NCBI GenBank assembly: GCA_036362985.1
Contig: JAYGXS010000004.1
Location: 33,609,316-33,673,315 of the forward strand
Direction: 5' to 3'
DNA: 64,000 nt
Source: Ligula intestinalis
Lineage: Eukaryota; Platyhelminthes; Cestoda; Diphyllobothriidea; Diphyllobothriidae
The translations under genes were made by a program, and so were the position numbers. Below are positions 1 through 12,250 of this stretch, one piece after another. Within the stretch, counting starts at the first letter, position 1; each line of letters starts with the position of its first letter. The notes beneath the pieces are model-generated. The model had not been told where the DNA came from. It searched no databases and was given only the letters and a program-made list of their open reading frames with translations.

Positions 1-3000
1 TTGTTGGTTCAATAGATCGGTTTGTGGACCGTCACACAAATGATCGCCCACCAATCGGTGTGAATCAGTTTTTTTATCACAGGAGTAAAAACAACCCCAA
101 ACTGAGATATCAGAAACCAACGACACGAGAAATGCAACCAATTACATTTTCGGCTGCAGATGAATGAAAAATTAACTAAGCTGTAGAAGTCGCTGAAGCT
201 GCTTCCTCAAAAGGGCAATAAATCTTCAAGCACATGTGAGGCTTTTAAGACAGTCGGCTGTCCAAACGCACGGGACGGGATCGTATGCCGTAAAAACGAA
301 AGTTTCCACTAAATTTGGATAGCTCGGGTCCATAAGTTTACCAGTTTTCACCAGTTTTCTAGAAAATCAATTAATTAGTGCGCTTCTCACTTTGTTCAAG
401 AAAGCAGTGGAACACGAGTCCATGTACATCCTCTTGACTCCCCAGTCGTTCAAACGCGTTAAGCAACAAAGGGGTGTCCACTTAATGAAACTGTTCGAAT
501 AACCCTGAGTTGTATGTCATAACGCATATGCAAAAGACATTTTTAGCACCTTAATATTGAAACGTTAAGAGTACCGGAGCACTATGCTTGGTAGATGATT
601 ATGACAAGATCTCGAGGTCTGACTGTTAACGCTCAAGTCATATTACCCAACCATAAATACTTCCGTCAATAAGGTAAAACAGAAAATCTGACAATTTTGA
701 AGTTGTGCCTGAACGTTTAAAGGTGTAATGTTTGGCCATATCACTTCCTGCCGAACAGTAAACCAGCCATAAAAAATATTTAAAAGCATTCGGAGCGTGT
801 GTTTTCAGTGTAAACTAAAGCCAAAACCAACGTCCGTTTTGGCTTCTGTACACTGGCAGCACAGTCGTTTAAAACACACCCCTTAATGTGCTGGCGGAAC
901 TTTTGAAGGCACAGCATTTCATAATATGTCGGCCAGATGCTGAAAGCGCCTGCTTAAAAGTAAATCTGTCAAGCCGTTCCGAGTAGTGAATGTTTTGAGC
1001 TGATCAGATTCTGGTAAGATTAGTGAATTCTTACTGAGCCTAGTAGAAGCAGCAGCACATGTCCAGAGCCAGAGATTCGAGGAGATTTTAATCACTGGGT
1101 TCACCACTAACAGCTTCCAGAAAAAGCTTACTCAAACAATCAACAAACGAAAAATGGTTGACCTGCCTGTAAGCCTGCTGTCAGAACATTTGAAGCAGAG
1201 ATTATGGAAAGGTCAGAAAATGTTATTAATGGAAAGCAGATAAAACGTTAACCACGACTTGTGGCTCATCTGGGATAAGCGAACTTGATTGGTGACCAGA
1301 AAAAAACAAAATGCTGTTAAAGTAGCCTGTTTCTCATACAGCCAAAATTCGGTAAGTTAAGTTATTTTTTGCACATTTTCCTTTCAACGTTAAGGCGTAA
1401 TCATGTGGTGTAACTGTGAGGGCAAAGATGAAAAACCTGAAACCATTTCATACTGTTGCATGCGAAATATTTCAAGACCGCAGCCTCATTGGCACTCAAA
1501 GTAGGAAGAAGTAAGTATTCTACAAATATTGTCTGAAATCGTTTCCGTATTCATCAAAAATTCATTAGTTTTTTCTAATCATAAAAATATATAAATACAA
1601 TCTATCCATTTTGTAGAATAATTTGCATGTGTAAGCGTTAGATATTAAACTGGGATAATGACACATAAAGGAAAAGGTTCAACCCCGAAAGTATATGAAA
1701 TTTGAAATACCTTGTAGGTATTATCATATTTCTAAAGCATGCAAAATATATGGAAGGTTAAGAAGCCTTGGCTTAGTGGTTGCTGCGAATCGTGCAGCGA
1801 TGGCTTTCAGACAATCTGTATAAACTTCCTTTCCAGAAAGTAGAATTGAATTAGATAAACAAAGTGACTTAGGCTGCAGAATATGACCAATTTACTGATG
1901 ATACCGCCAGCAAAAGGGAAAAACACGCCCTGCAACAAAATCTGCTAGGTTCCGTGTAAGTATTTCACTTGACTAGAGACTATTCGCCATTTTTGATAAT
2001 AAGGACTTGCGCACAGCACAGAGTGCATAGTTTCTACGATTAACAATCTGCTAAGCAACTAAACTTATAATGGGACGTCAATTTTACTTGCAGTGAGGTC
2101 AGTATATAGATGTTTACAAATGTATCCAGTAAGTGCAATTTCTATAAAATTCAATACAACAATGTCGGTTATTAATAATATTTTAGCGTTTAAATTGTCT
2201 ATTCAGTGAGAGCAACATCGAAACTGGACTTTATATGTCAGGAAACCTATGAGAAACGCTAGGGAACCCAGAATTGATCGAGGTTTTTTTTATGCAGCGG
2301 CAAAAGACCGGTGTAACATGTGTGTCTGAATCTTTAGGTATGACCTTTGTTGTCACTATGCTTAAGCAGAAAAGAGTAGTTTAAGTGGTGTACCTCATCT
2401 TCTCCTAATGCCAACACTTGATTCGGTGAGTAAGAGGGTTTAATAGGCGGGGAATTAGGAAAGGCAGTGGAATATACTTTAATTTGTATTTTTATTTAGA
2501 AATGTTGTTCATTTATATGTGTAGATGTTCCTAATCTGTATTATCGTTTAACGTATATTTCGTGGCGCGGAGCGCGGCGCGTATCTCAATTAACATGAGG
2601 CACAACTTAATCCCAGCGGCCGCAGGAAACAAGTTCAACTACATATCCCCACTTTCCACCTACTTTTACAAATTGCTTTCACTGCCTATCATATTTCATC
2701 ATCCCTAAAGGCCCTATAACCAACGGTTCAGTAAGAAAAAATTCTGCGACGAGGGGTGTATCAGCTGTACTACTTAAACTACCTTTGCCGTTAACGCATT
2801 CAGTAGACTAGAGGTATTATTGCGCGTTAAGAGCGTGACAACGTTTTGCAGTTTTTCCGCGGTAGCTTACGTCTTTCAGTTTTAATAATCTCATAACTTT
2901 TCAGACCGACACTAAAAAGCTTTTTTCGGACGAGTTTAGCCTATAATTGCACACTAAGTTCCGGGAAAATTGAGCACGGTGGCATTTAAAACGGAGGTCA

Positions 3001-5720
3001 TGTACCCGACAGTATTAGTAAACTCAGAAAATACCAATTAAAGAATATGTAGATGGTTGCAGCAAATCGCAGGCGGGGCAACTATCGGTGTAATAGTATA
3101 TTTCAGAAATGAAAACAGGATTTGTGACGAGGCCCTGTTAATGCAAATTGGAATCTGTCGGAAACGTCTAAATAAAATCGGTTCCACGGCAAAATGCAAA
3201 TGACAACGAAGATAATCGTGATCCGATCATTATTTGAATCGAGCAGTTTAACAAGGGATGAATAGAAATCCAGCTCAGGACGTGGGGAATGCATGCGAGG
3301 TTTTGAGGCTTCCTGTCGACAAAAACTCATTAACCGTTAAAGTCGGCCTTAATGCGCTTTGGCAGACCCATAACGTTAAGCAAATAGATGTAGTCTGTAT
3401 AGTAGTCTGCCAAAAACCCAACATGTAGTTGCTTGAAGTATGTTAGATAGGGAAGCATCACAGTGTAAGACATCTTCAGCGTCAGGCTCATTAAGAATTC
3501 GCTATCACAAAATGTGTCCATAAGGAAAACCAGGAGTTAGTAATCTTTCGGTCGGCTTACAACTTCCAAGTCGACTGAAAACGACGCTGTTGCCAGGGGC
3601 CATCTACATGTGCAATGGTGTGAATAGTAATACCGTAATTCTCACCCAACTTCCTATATTTAAGGTAAAACGCACAAATTAAGAACAGGGTTCAGTAAAG
3701 TTTAACTTTATGACCAGGTAGTCATCCTACCAAAGTACTGTTTCTTAAGATCGTAGGTCTAGCTTAAATACACATAATAGTCGTTTGTCTTTAATTCGCA
3801 AGTATCGGCAAATTAATGCCCTATCCATTAATTATCACAGGCTCTGGCTCTAAACCACTCTCGATCCAAATGGTACAAATGCAAGCCTAAAATTCGGGTT
3901 AGTTGTTTCTTATTTGTTTTTGGGCAACTGTCCTAATCGTAGGAATTTAGAACAATGGACCATTAATTAAGATCTCTCGTGTTTGCTAGGTTTCATTATT
4001 TTGGCTTTAGTTCGACTGATTAAGAATTCAGTAGCAGTACAAAACCTTGATTGAAAAAACGAAAGGCTAATTGATTGCTTGCCTACTAGTAACTGCTACT
4101 TTAACTTGAATGACAACACATTAAATGATAAGCCTACCCTTTATGAGAATGTGTCATTCATAGTCAAATTTGGGTTAGTTCTTGAACACTCTTCTTACCA
4201 ACTTGTAGTCAGTAAAACCGATGACATTATCGACTTCAGTTTACTTTTGACGCAACCTTCTGACCATTTTACATGATAGCAGGGAGCTAGATTCTATACG
4301 TTCAATCTTAAAATGCCCGAGCCACCACAATTCACTACAAATTCAATCATTTCTGATCTACTGTATTGCTTCCATACGGTGAATTAGTTGTGCCTTGTCT
4401 ACGTTACTACCTCTTTGTGGAAGAGACAGACATAAGCTTTTGAAGCCATTTTTGAAGCGTAATCAGAATCATCCACTCAAGGCTCTTAACCCAAACTCCG
4501 ACCTTACTTGAGGGGTTTTAACATTGAGGCGTACGAATTTTCCATTCATGTCAAGATGCCTATTACGTTGTTGTTGAAAACGCTGTTGTTTGTTCGCGAA
4601 TACATACGATAAACTACAATTGGATGACTAATTGGCTCAGAAGCACATTAAATGGGGTTTTGACAGATATTTCGTTTACAACGAGGGACATGTCAATCAA
4701 CGCTTGTACGTCACACATCGTAGTATTTGGCATTTTTTACTCTGTGCTAGAACGACGAGTGCACACTTGTCAGCAGGTTGTTTGCTTCCACATTTGCATA
4801 TGCAAGCAACGTTTGTCCTTATTGTGCTGCAGGTCGTTGCATTATAATAAGCACAACAATACCGTAGCTTTGGGGTAATCAGTGTTCTTTACAAGCAGGC
4901 GTACGAGGTTTCCGGCCATTCGACTAGATTAAAGTTCAGGGGACCAAGGTAAGGCCTTCATCAATTATGACCTAGTTAAGTAAAGAGGAAACTAGATCGG
5001 TCTAGAGTTCTATTCTCACACACCTTGTCAATACGAATCACCGAGTCAGTACTAATGAAGCTTTTCAGGGCCTTTCAAGTTCTCCAAGGACTTACGCAAA
5101 CGGATGCTTGCCACAGCCGAGGTAGTTGATATAAGGCTAGCGAATTCAGTGCTGTGTTGTCAGAAGACGCTAACATAAGCGCTTTCATTTTCGTGGCCAA
5201 CGCCGACGCTAGGTGGCGATCGCATACCGCCCCCACGCCTTGGTGACAGTTGTTCACTCCGTGCAAATGACAGTAATTATCACTCCACGTACCTGACCTC
5301 ACGCTCACAATCTACCTTAATTTCCTTGCCACCTACCCTCCCTCTACACGCCGATCTTGCCATGCCGGCGGCGTGAAAACAACGAGTTGTAATCACAGGA
5401 CACTGATTAACCCTCTCCAACTGTACGATTTCCTGCAATTGGACCAGCCTGATGATTTATTGCTGAAAACATGTATTTGCCGAATAAACTGTTTCAAGTT
5501 AAGAGTGGGAATATTTGCAAAATTATTGATTCATTGAAGCTGTAGGGTTTGTGCCTACTGGCTGCAATGGTAGGTTATGCATGTCTCCTTAACCAGCACT
5601 AACCCCAAGAGTGTGTAAAACGGGACCACATCGCGAGCAAACACTGAAATTTGTGCAAGAAAGCATAAAAGGTAATTAAATTTCCACCAAATTTGTTCAT
5701 CTAGGTCCACATAGAGAAAC
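1..5720. other. AT-rich spacer without recognisable gene
   Basis: I see no exon chain, transposon protein or RNA gene here. Open frames are all under 100 codons, lie on both strands and show no family motif. The short ORFs near 4.1 kb and 4.6 kb have no splice context or recognisable residues. This is probably intergenic DNA, but single small exons could be missed by eye. Confidence 0.5.
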
Positions 5721-5736
5721 ATAAGTGAGAGTCAAA

Positions 5737-5772
5737 AGAAAAAGAAGAAGAAGACGACGAAGAAGAAAGGGA
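5737..5772 (+). repeat. GAA/GAC-rich microsatellite
   Basis: A purine tract built of AAG/ACG triplets immediately precedes the inverted repeat arm that starts near 5,773. Such tracts often mark the 3' end of a retroelement copy, here of an element read on the minus strand. Confidence 0.7.
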
Positions 5773-6640
5773 GATGCTTATTTAGCATCTGACGTTTCAT
5801 GTAGTTGTTTTGTGTACCCATCTTCAGAGAAGGAACCTTCTGGCTCATGTTTCCCTTCTTTATGTCGCTCCTTCTTCCATATGCGTATTTTGTCAATCCC
5901 GGCTGCGCCGCTGTGTGTACCTCGCGCCTCGCTGTCGGCCTACTCGTCTCCCCTGTCTGTCACCGTGCCACGTCAGCCCCCATCTCGCCCTGGCTTGTTT
6001 CAGGTACATACATGTTGGCTGTAGAGCTAGTTGGTGACCCCAGGTGTTCCACGCAGTGCCTGGCCCCTGATATGAAGATTCTTAATGCAACGTAGATGAC
6101 AGGCAAATTTGTATGGTGGTTTGCAGAGCAGTTTGGTTGACATCTAGGCTTCTTTAACCTGCGTTGAGTTGTGATCATCACTTTGACCCACAATTTCAAC
6201 GACGTCATCCCCGCGGCATGGGTTACTACCTCCACCTGCTCCGACTGCTGTCCCAACTGCGGCGTCTCGCCGCATGACTGCCGTCATCTCTTCGCCTGCA
6301 GTTCCCAGTAAGGCACCAAACTCACCCCCCGAGGGCCTTTGTCTAAAGCCGGCCGAGGTCGTGGCTTTTCTCCGTCTCCCAACTGCACCCAGTTTGGACT
6401 CCGACGGGAAGCCCTGATCCAACAAGGGCTACTAAACAACCAACCTCAACCTTTTGGTCCAACTTTCCTACAGCCAGTTGATACTCATGCATTCGCAGGC
6501 AGAACGCGCACATGGAAGAGGGAATGGCAATAAGACAAGACCCACGAGCCAGATGGTTCATCTTCTGAAGATGCTCAGACGAGACAACTACCCGAAACGT
6601 CAGATACAGAATAAACAGTCCTTTTTTCTTCTGACTTATC
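5773..6640. repeat. Inverted pair of a short interspersed repeat with hammerhead-like motif
   Basis: The stretch from about 5,773 to 5,920 read on plus closely matches the reverse complement of about 6,640 to 6,490. Shared blocks include a TCTGACGTTTC start, a GTAGTTGT block, a CATCTTCAGA block, a TCTGGCTC block and a CTCTTCCAT-type block in the same order. I judge about three quarters of positions to be identical over roughly 130 bp. The arms face each other across about 570 bp that include a non-LTR retrotransposon tail. Each arm carries a CTGAAGA...GAAACGTC motif. The pair is either the terminal repeats of a non-autonomous element or two independent opposite insertions. Confidence 0.6.
6244..6440 (+). 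pseudogene. C-terminal tail of a non-LTR retrotransposon polyprotein
   Basis: The plus strand encodes a zinc-knuckle stretch of the form C-x2-C-x8-H-x4-C (CPNCGVSPHDCRHLFAC), then a stop, then after a +1 shift a conserved end (AEVVAFLRLPTAPSLDSDG) with a TGA at 6,415-6,417. The same two blocks occur almost unchanged on the minus strand at 53,754-53,972. The two are therefore copies of one family, and this copy is dead (one stop, one frameshift). A CCHC tail downstream of the RT domain is typical of jockey-like and related non-LTR elements; I cannot fix the clade from the tail alone. Confidence 0.75.
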
Positions 6641-7237
6641 ACCTGGGAATCGAATTTTAACTGCTATTTATCTTATTGAGAATGCTTTTAAAATTTAAAC
6701 AAAACGCAACTCTGAATAAATGCATAAACAAAAGAAATCTGAATAACAAAATCAGTAAAATACTTTGTATGGGCCCTTATATGAGTTAGCGGACAGAGGG
6801 TCCCTTCCTATACCTATGGAACAGTAAACCAAACCAGACCAAACTACGTATTGTAAGCCGAGAGGGGTATATAATCTATCCTTATCATGTTTCGTTGTTA
6901 CTGTGCTCAAGTTTCATCGTGAAAAGGCAGAAATTTATTGGAACAGAGCGTAAACCGAAGCCTAGCAAGACACAGAAAGATGAATCCCCGTAATGCAAGT
7001 GTATTTGCTTCACATTCTACAAAATTTCTGTTGAGGATTAGTTTTTAGTTTAAGGGCTGCGATTGATAATGGATTGGGGACGGGAAATACAAATGCTAAC
7101 TAGAGTTTATTTCAAGGTTCGCGATATAGCGGGAGTTCTATTTTCATGTCCCACCCGAAGCCGTGCGCCTCATGTTTTTAAACTATTTTGATAGTTCAGC
7201 GATGATACCCATGTAAGCATTAAGGAAGTCAAGTTAA

Positions 7238-7750
7238 GCGAACGAACGTTTTCGATTAATTCATCATCAGGCAATACAGTAATAGAAGGGAGGGTAGAGT
7301 TAACGAAAGTTTTTATTTTGATAGTGTTAGAGTCTTCTGGCAGCACAGTACTGGATTCATTAGGCGTATAGCCATTGCTTCTGCTGTTGTTAGCACCCGT
7401 TGGCGTAGGCCTCTGGAGAGGTAAGTTGGTGTCTGGTAGACAACCTGAAAGGCTTCACTAGTATCGACTCGGTGATTTGTATCATCCAGGTATGCGAGAA
7501 TAGAGCTCGAGATCGATTTGGTTCCGCCCTTACTAAACCAGGCCGGTACGTGTTCACGTACTCTCTTTACCAGGCGCCTCGTTGTTCGGTCGAGCTGATA
7601 AGGCAACGACTTAAGACTGCTATTGCAAACACTTTCTCAGTGGCAAACTTACGTGTGCTTTTCACGAACTCTCCTCTCTTACGATTAGGAGGTAAAGACA
7701 GGCTCCCATTGAAGGCCACATCCATGTGTATTTTGATAGTGTCTTGCAAG
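7238..7750 (-). pseudogene. Penelope-like element, GIY-YIG endonuclease fragment
   Basis: The frame ending at 7,313 encodes the second half of the GIY-YIG endonuclease that ends Penelope-like element (PLE) proteins: a GRT-like start (LDRTTRRL), REHVPAW, NHRVD, AFQVVYQ, then an AEAMAIR block and a P-x-LCCQK end. An upstream piece in another frame (to 7,749) suggests at least one frameshift. PLEs are retroelements whose RT is fused to this nuclease. Directly downstream, at 7,270-7,238, lies a CTGATGA...GAAAACGTTC motif, which fits the hammerhead motifs known near PLE ends. The RT portion is absent. Confidence 0.75.
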
Positions 7751-7845
7751 CTTGCAATTACGGTAACTGCAACTTACTTCATTTAATTCCTTGGGCTTCT
7801 ATGATGTTTAGCCCTTAATCGCGTTTTCTATCAAGAGATGGAACG

Positions 7846-7872
7846 TTGGACGTGATGGACGTGATGGACGTT
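7846..7872. repeat. Three tandem copies of a 9-bp unit
   Basis: The unit GATGGACGT, first slightly altered, repeats three times around 7,848-7,872. It is too short to assign a role and is most likely replication slippage. Confidence 0.6.
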
Positions 7873-8358
7873 ACAATGCTTTTTAATTCATCAACTTGAT
7901 AGACAAGTCTGCGAGCACCTCTTATCTAATTGGCTGTTCTTAAATGCGGCATACAACTATGTTCAGTGAGGAATCGTTCCATATCCCACGGAGCCTTTCA
8001 GTTTTCATTTTTTCGGCAAAATATCTGAAAGAACAGATAAAGCCACTTCGTTCAGGATTAATTTCTGTTTTTCAGCAGAGGTGCGCTCATTGGCTGCCGA
8101 AAAGACGAACGGGGTTTTTGAGCGGATAAAGGAATGCCCCGCGCCCTGATTGCAGATGTTTATGGACGATAGGTGAGCACAGTTCGCAGGTTGTTATGTT
8201 TGTACTTCTCCCTTTGCCCCAGATTTATGGTCATGATAGAGTTCGGGTTAAGATTCGGTTTACGATGAAGGTTTAGGTTAGGATTGGGCCACATGCTGGA
8301 ATATAGTGCAAAGCCCGAATGAATGAGAAGTTTCGCGATCCAGGTAATTTTATGGACA

Positions 8359-8495
8359 AGGAAGAAGGCATATCGAGCACCAGATCAATTGATTTATTGT
8401 TCTGAGCTTTCAAACTCTGAAGATGGACTCCTGTACGAGTTCGAAAGCTCAGAACAATAAATCGATTGATCTGGTGCTCGATATGCCTTCTTCCT
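8359..8495. repeat. Near-perfect palindrome, 59-bp arms
   Basis: Positions 8,359-8,417 and 8,437-8,495 are reverse complements with two mismatches, separated by a 19-base loop. The right half carries CTGAAGA (8,417-8,423), a hairpin, GAAAGCTC (8,443-8,450) and AATAAA (8,456-8,461). The same half-unit without the palindromic partner occurs at 11,291-11,340 (-) and 11,744-11,792 (+). It looks like two copies of a repeat end joined head to head, or a snap-back product. Confidence 0.85.
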
Positions 8496-8857
8496 CGTCA
8501 ATAGTGCAAAGCCGCTTTTATTGCAGGCAATGCATTTCTGCCTACTAGGCCTACCATGGATTATCATATCAACGGTTCCAACCATGAAGGCTCGCCGTGA
8601 TCTTGGTTGTTTAAAATGATAACTCGTTTTATTATTATTCGTGGAGTTTACTTTTCCTTGGATGCTTACGTAATCTGAAGACATTTTGTCCTCTTTTATT
8701 CTCCAGTTTGTACGTTTAGCATATAATGCATTAGGACTTCTATTCGTAGATATATTTGTACAAAGTTAAAAGCTTACCATTTTAAACCAAATATCCTGCA
8801 GCTTTAAGCAGTGTTCAATTCCCCAGGCAAAGCACCTAAGAATTCGGTTTAATTATT

Positions 8858-9322
8858 ATGCCTTTGCCCATTAGATTATTTAAAAATCTCAAACTTAAAG
8901 CTAAGAACAATAAATATTTACTCCTCCTGTTTACATCAAAAGGTTACTTCTATGCAGAGGACCCGAACCTTTCAGATATTCAGTCAGTCCACGGAAAAAA
9001 CCCGGATGTTTCCAATTCTATACTTGAGGTAGGACCCCAGCCCTGTGGTCTCTCTCGCGGAATCGCGGACGATGATCTCACTATTTGCCCTGTTTCCAGT
9101 CCTCATTGCGAGGAGTGGACATATTTTGCGTACGTTCGAAGCAGTGACACTTTAAGAGTGTCCTACTGCAAATGCGAAACGGCAGAATACCACCCAGAAG
9201 GGTGCTCTTCGTCCATTTACTTGGCTGAAGGAGATGCTGACATCGCACTAAGAGGTTTTAAGTTTCCTAAACAGACATCACTGGTGTTTAGTGTGGTCTC
9301 CTACATTGCACGGAGTGTTTGA
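8858..9322 (+). CDS. Orphan 154-codon ORF or terminal exon
   Basis: This is the longest clean plus-strand frame in the first 14 kb. From about residue 28 its composition is protein-like: acidic and serine-rich with six cysteines, including a C-K-C pair followed by a YHPEGC stretch. A plausible 3' splice site (CATCAAAAG before GGTTAC, near 8,943) would make it a terminal exon starting at residue 29 or so; the N-terminal lysine-rich part would then be intronic. No signal peptide, membrane segment or family motif is recognised. It could be a fast-evolving gene or chance. Confidence 0.35.
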   Translation: MPLPIRLFKNLKLKAKNNKYLLLLFTSKGYFYAEDPNLSDIQSVHGKNPDVSNSILEVGPQPCGLSRGIADDDLTICPVSSPHCEEWTYFAYVRSSDTLRVSYCKCETAEYHPEGCSSSIYLAEGDADIALRGFKFPKQTSLVFSVVSYIARSV

Positions 9323-9329
9323 GACTTCA

Positions 9330-11270
9330 GAGGAAGTGCACTCTAATTTTAGTCAATTTTGCTTCCGCTTATGAGGACGTTGTGAATCCGAGCGTGCGGA
9401 TGTGCATACTAACTGATCGATTGACGGGGAGACTAAATTTTTTTAACTATTAGATTACGCAAGAAATAACAAAATGGAGTCGTGGGCAAGGGAAAACTAG
9501 GAACATTTTTCAAATAAGCCACTCACACGGAGAAGCAAGGACTTATTGAAAAAAGTAAATAAGCGAAGGAAAATTTCGTGGCAGTTATTAGTCCTTTGCA
9601 GACTTGAATGATTCATTTCATGAAGGCCTAGTCCCTTCGATTAGATATTTAATCACATGTTCATGCTGTGGCCAAGCCAAACATTAAACTGCTCGGTTAA
9701 AAAGAAGGGATCTATCGGTCTACGATACTTCGAAATAGATTAACAGTATGCAAACGACTGCACAGAATATGTACAAATGTTACCGTGTATACAACTTCTG
9801 CTAGCATCAGGCATTGAAAGTTAAACAAGTTCATTTATTATGAAGAAAATTGGGTTGAGCTCCAAAGTTGCTTTTAACCAGAGTCAAAGATAAAAAGTTC
9901 AGTTGAGACGTTTTCGAAAGCCCCGAAGATCATTTTTTGCTAGGAAAAAAGACCTGCGTGACATCACCTTTATCATTTTCATGCAATCCGATACGATGTT
10001 TGTTTACACTGAAACAAGTATGATCATTGGGTTTTTCCCCTATCCTCTTCTCTGTCAGGTTTAAACCCGACCCTCCAGAAACGCACAATGTCCTATTTTG
10101 GTGTTCTGACTAGGAACCCGCAAACATTTCTCGCAACATTACAACAGGAATATTTTCCAGTATAAAATGTTGTAAAAAGTTCGCAGCAGAAATGGGTTCC
10201 ATTTCTGCGAATTTCGGCTTCATATGCGAGAAAAAATAGCTGCGCAGTTATAGGAATCATTGAAACAAGCAATTAACTTGGCAGAAAGTGAACTGTATCC
10301 GTTAGACATCCAAATATCTACATATCGCAATTTTTGTCCAACAAAAAACTGAAACTCCTTCTACCTGACTTTCTTATTGCTACACTTAAGCCCTAATTGA
10401 TAATGAATCAGAGCCCTAGCTAATCCGGAAATTTGACAACACTTGACTGTTAATTTCTCCTTAAATAAATTGCTAAGTTAAATTAAATCAGTCTACTAGA
10501 AACTTTACATATAGAGCGAAAGTTGATAGGATTATTTGGGCTGATTTCTACCAGCCTAAACGAAGTAACTGAGAAAAAGTCATTGAAACGCTAACAAGCA
10601 GCTAGTGGTATGTCCACAAGTAAACTGATATCCTATATCCACAAGCGGCATCTGCCCTGGCAATACGATAGATAACGAAAACACTAAATATAAGAGCTTC
10701 TACACATCTAAAGCAGTGCTTGAAATTGACATTTTTTTTCTAGTCACCAACATGCTTCTCAGCTGTCATTGATGTAATGTTCCGGTTCACCCTTGAGTAT
10801 TTGGTTATGACGAGAGTCGTTGTGTCACCTTTTCTAGTTGGATTAGGAGGTCAGTAGATCGAATCTCGAATCAGGCGCTTGAAAGTCTTTTCCACGGATT
10901 AGGATCAATGAATACTGCTAATCGAAAATACGCAACGTCCTTCGAGTACTACGCTGCCGCATTCACGTTATAGGAAACTCCAGTTTCTTCTGATAAGGGG
11001 CAGAAGCCTGCATATTAATTAACTTCGATCGGCTTAAATAGCACAGAGTGGCCAATAATGTTTTACCACTCCACTTAATTCTAACACGCCAATAAATCAT
11101 ACGCAACTGCCTGCTCAGTAACTGATGCAATAAATGAATCCATAGAGCTTAAGGATTGGTTGGAATCAGGTGAAGAGTCGCGTGTAGTTGATCAAATTGC
11201 ATGTGTTGTCTGTCCATGCCCTTATACAGGCCAGATTGGATGACAAATAGACTCAAGAATGCATAAAGAA
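9330..11270. other. Spacer, nothing recognised
   Basis: AT-rich sequence with no frame above about 60 codons and no repeat that I can match elsewhere in the window. One weak B-box-like GATCGAATCTCG near 10,858 is noted but not called as a SINE. Confidence 0.5.
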
Positions 11271-11345
11271 GGATTGTCGAGCATCGGATCAATTTATTGA
11301 TTATCCCGACCTTTTGAGCTCTTACAGGTGTCCATCATTGGAGGT
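11271..11345 (-). repeat. Short repeat end with degenerate hammerhead-like motif
   Basis: Read on minus, this matches the right arm of the 8.4-kb palindrome: a GATGGAC block, a CTGTAAGAG block, a run of A in place of GAAA, then AATAAA, a GATCCGATGCTCGA block and CCTTCTT. The CTGANGA core is changed to CAATGAT. It faces the copy at 11,744, about 400 bp away in the opposite direction. Confidence 0.6.
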
Positions 11346-11737
11346 GAGAAGCAGCAACAAAAACTAGGCTACTTATAGTGGGTATACACTAACCAACTGT
11401 CAGGGATCATCAGGCCATAAGGGGTAATAAACTGCGATCCTACGGACGGGAATTCAATCAACCGAGGTATCGAATTGGCACCGGCACCATTATGCAATTA
11501 CGTGCAGTCACGCCCAGACGTCCGTCATAGTTAATTTGCGCACATCCTCTAGAATTTCCCCGTTTTCGTCGCTGACGGACCTTGACATCAATGACAGTTA
11601 ATTTAAGTATATGCCTATAATTCCTCTACTCTCCCGCCCTTATTTTAATCGCTGTTTCTTACCGCTTAAGATCTAACGGCCCTTGACAGTTGATTGGTGT
11701 ACACCGATCATAATTAGCTTCGATTTTTTGATGTTTT

Positions 11738-11830
11738 TTACCTCTGACGATGGACTCCTATAAGAGTTAGAAAGCTCGGGGTAATGAATAAATTGGTCCG
11801 ATGCTCGACAATACTTCCTCTGGAACGCAA
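11738..11830 (+). repeat. Short repeat end with hammerhead-like motif
   Basis: CTGACGA at 11,744-11,750 is followed by a GGACTC/GAGTT hairpin, GAAAGCTC (11,770-11,777) and AATAAA (11,787-11,792), then the same GGTCCGATGCTCGACAATAC-type end seen at 8.4 kb and 11.3 kb. Together with the inverted copy at 11,271-11,345 it could bracket a non-autonomous element of about 550 bp. Confidence 0.65.
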
Positions 11831-12250
11831 ATTTTTGCACTCAGGCTCGGGAATATTCGTGCGCAAATGGACCTACAGACTCAAGCCGTCACTCGCATGC
11901 GGAGGGAAGCCCATTAATTTCACCTCGCGATGACGCGGATACAGACTTGAGCCGCCAACAAAACGGGAAAAAGGTGTAGGTTTCTGAGAACACTGCGAAT
12001 TAGGCATCTGCCAGGCCACTAACAACCCATTGCCTTCTGCTTCCTGCGCGCTTTTGGTTGCACTTACACAGCCCCTAAGAACTGACTTCTGTATGAAGTC
12101 GTACGCTCTGACTTCTAAACCCCCGTTCCTGTGATCACACCTTCACCTTCTTTGGACTCATCTTTGCTCCAAACTTTGGCAGATGGCCTTGGAAAACAAA
12201 AGAGTGTCAGAGTGTTAAAGCATTTATTAAACATGTGCCCTTAAATGCAT

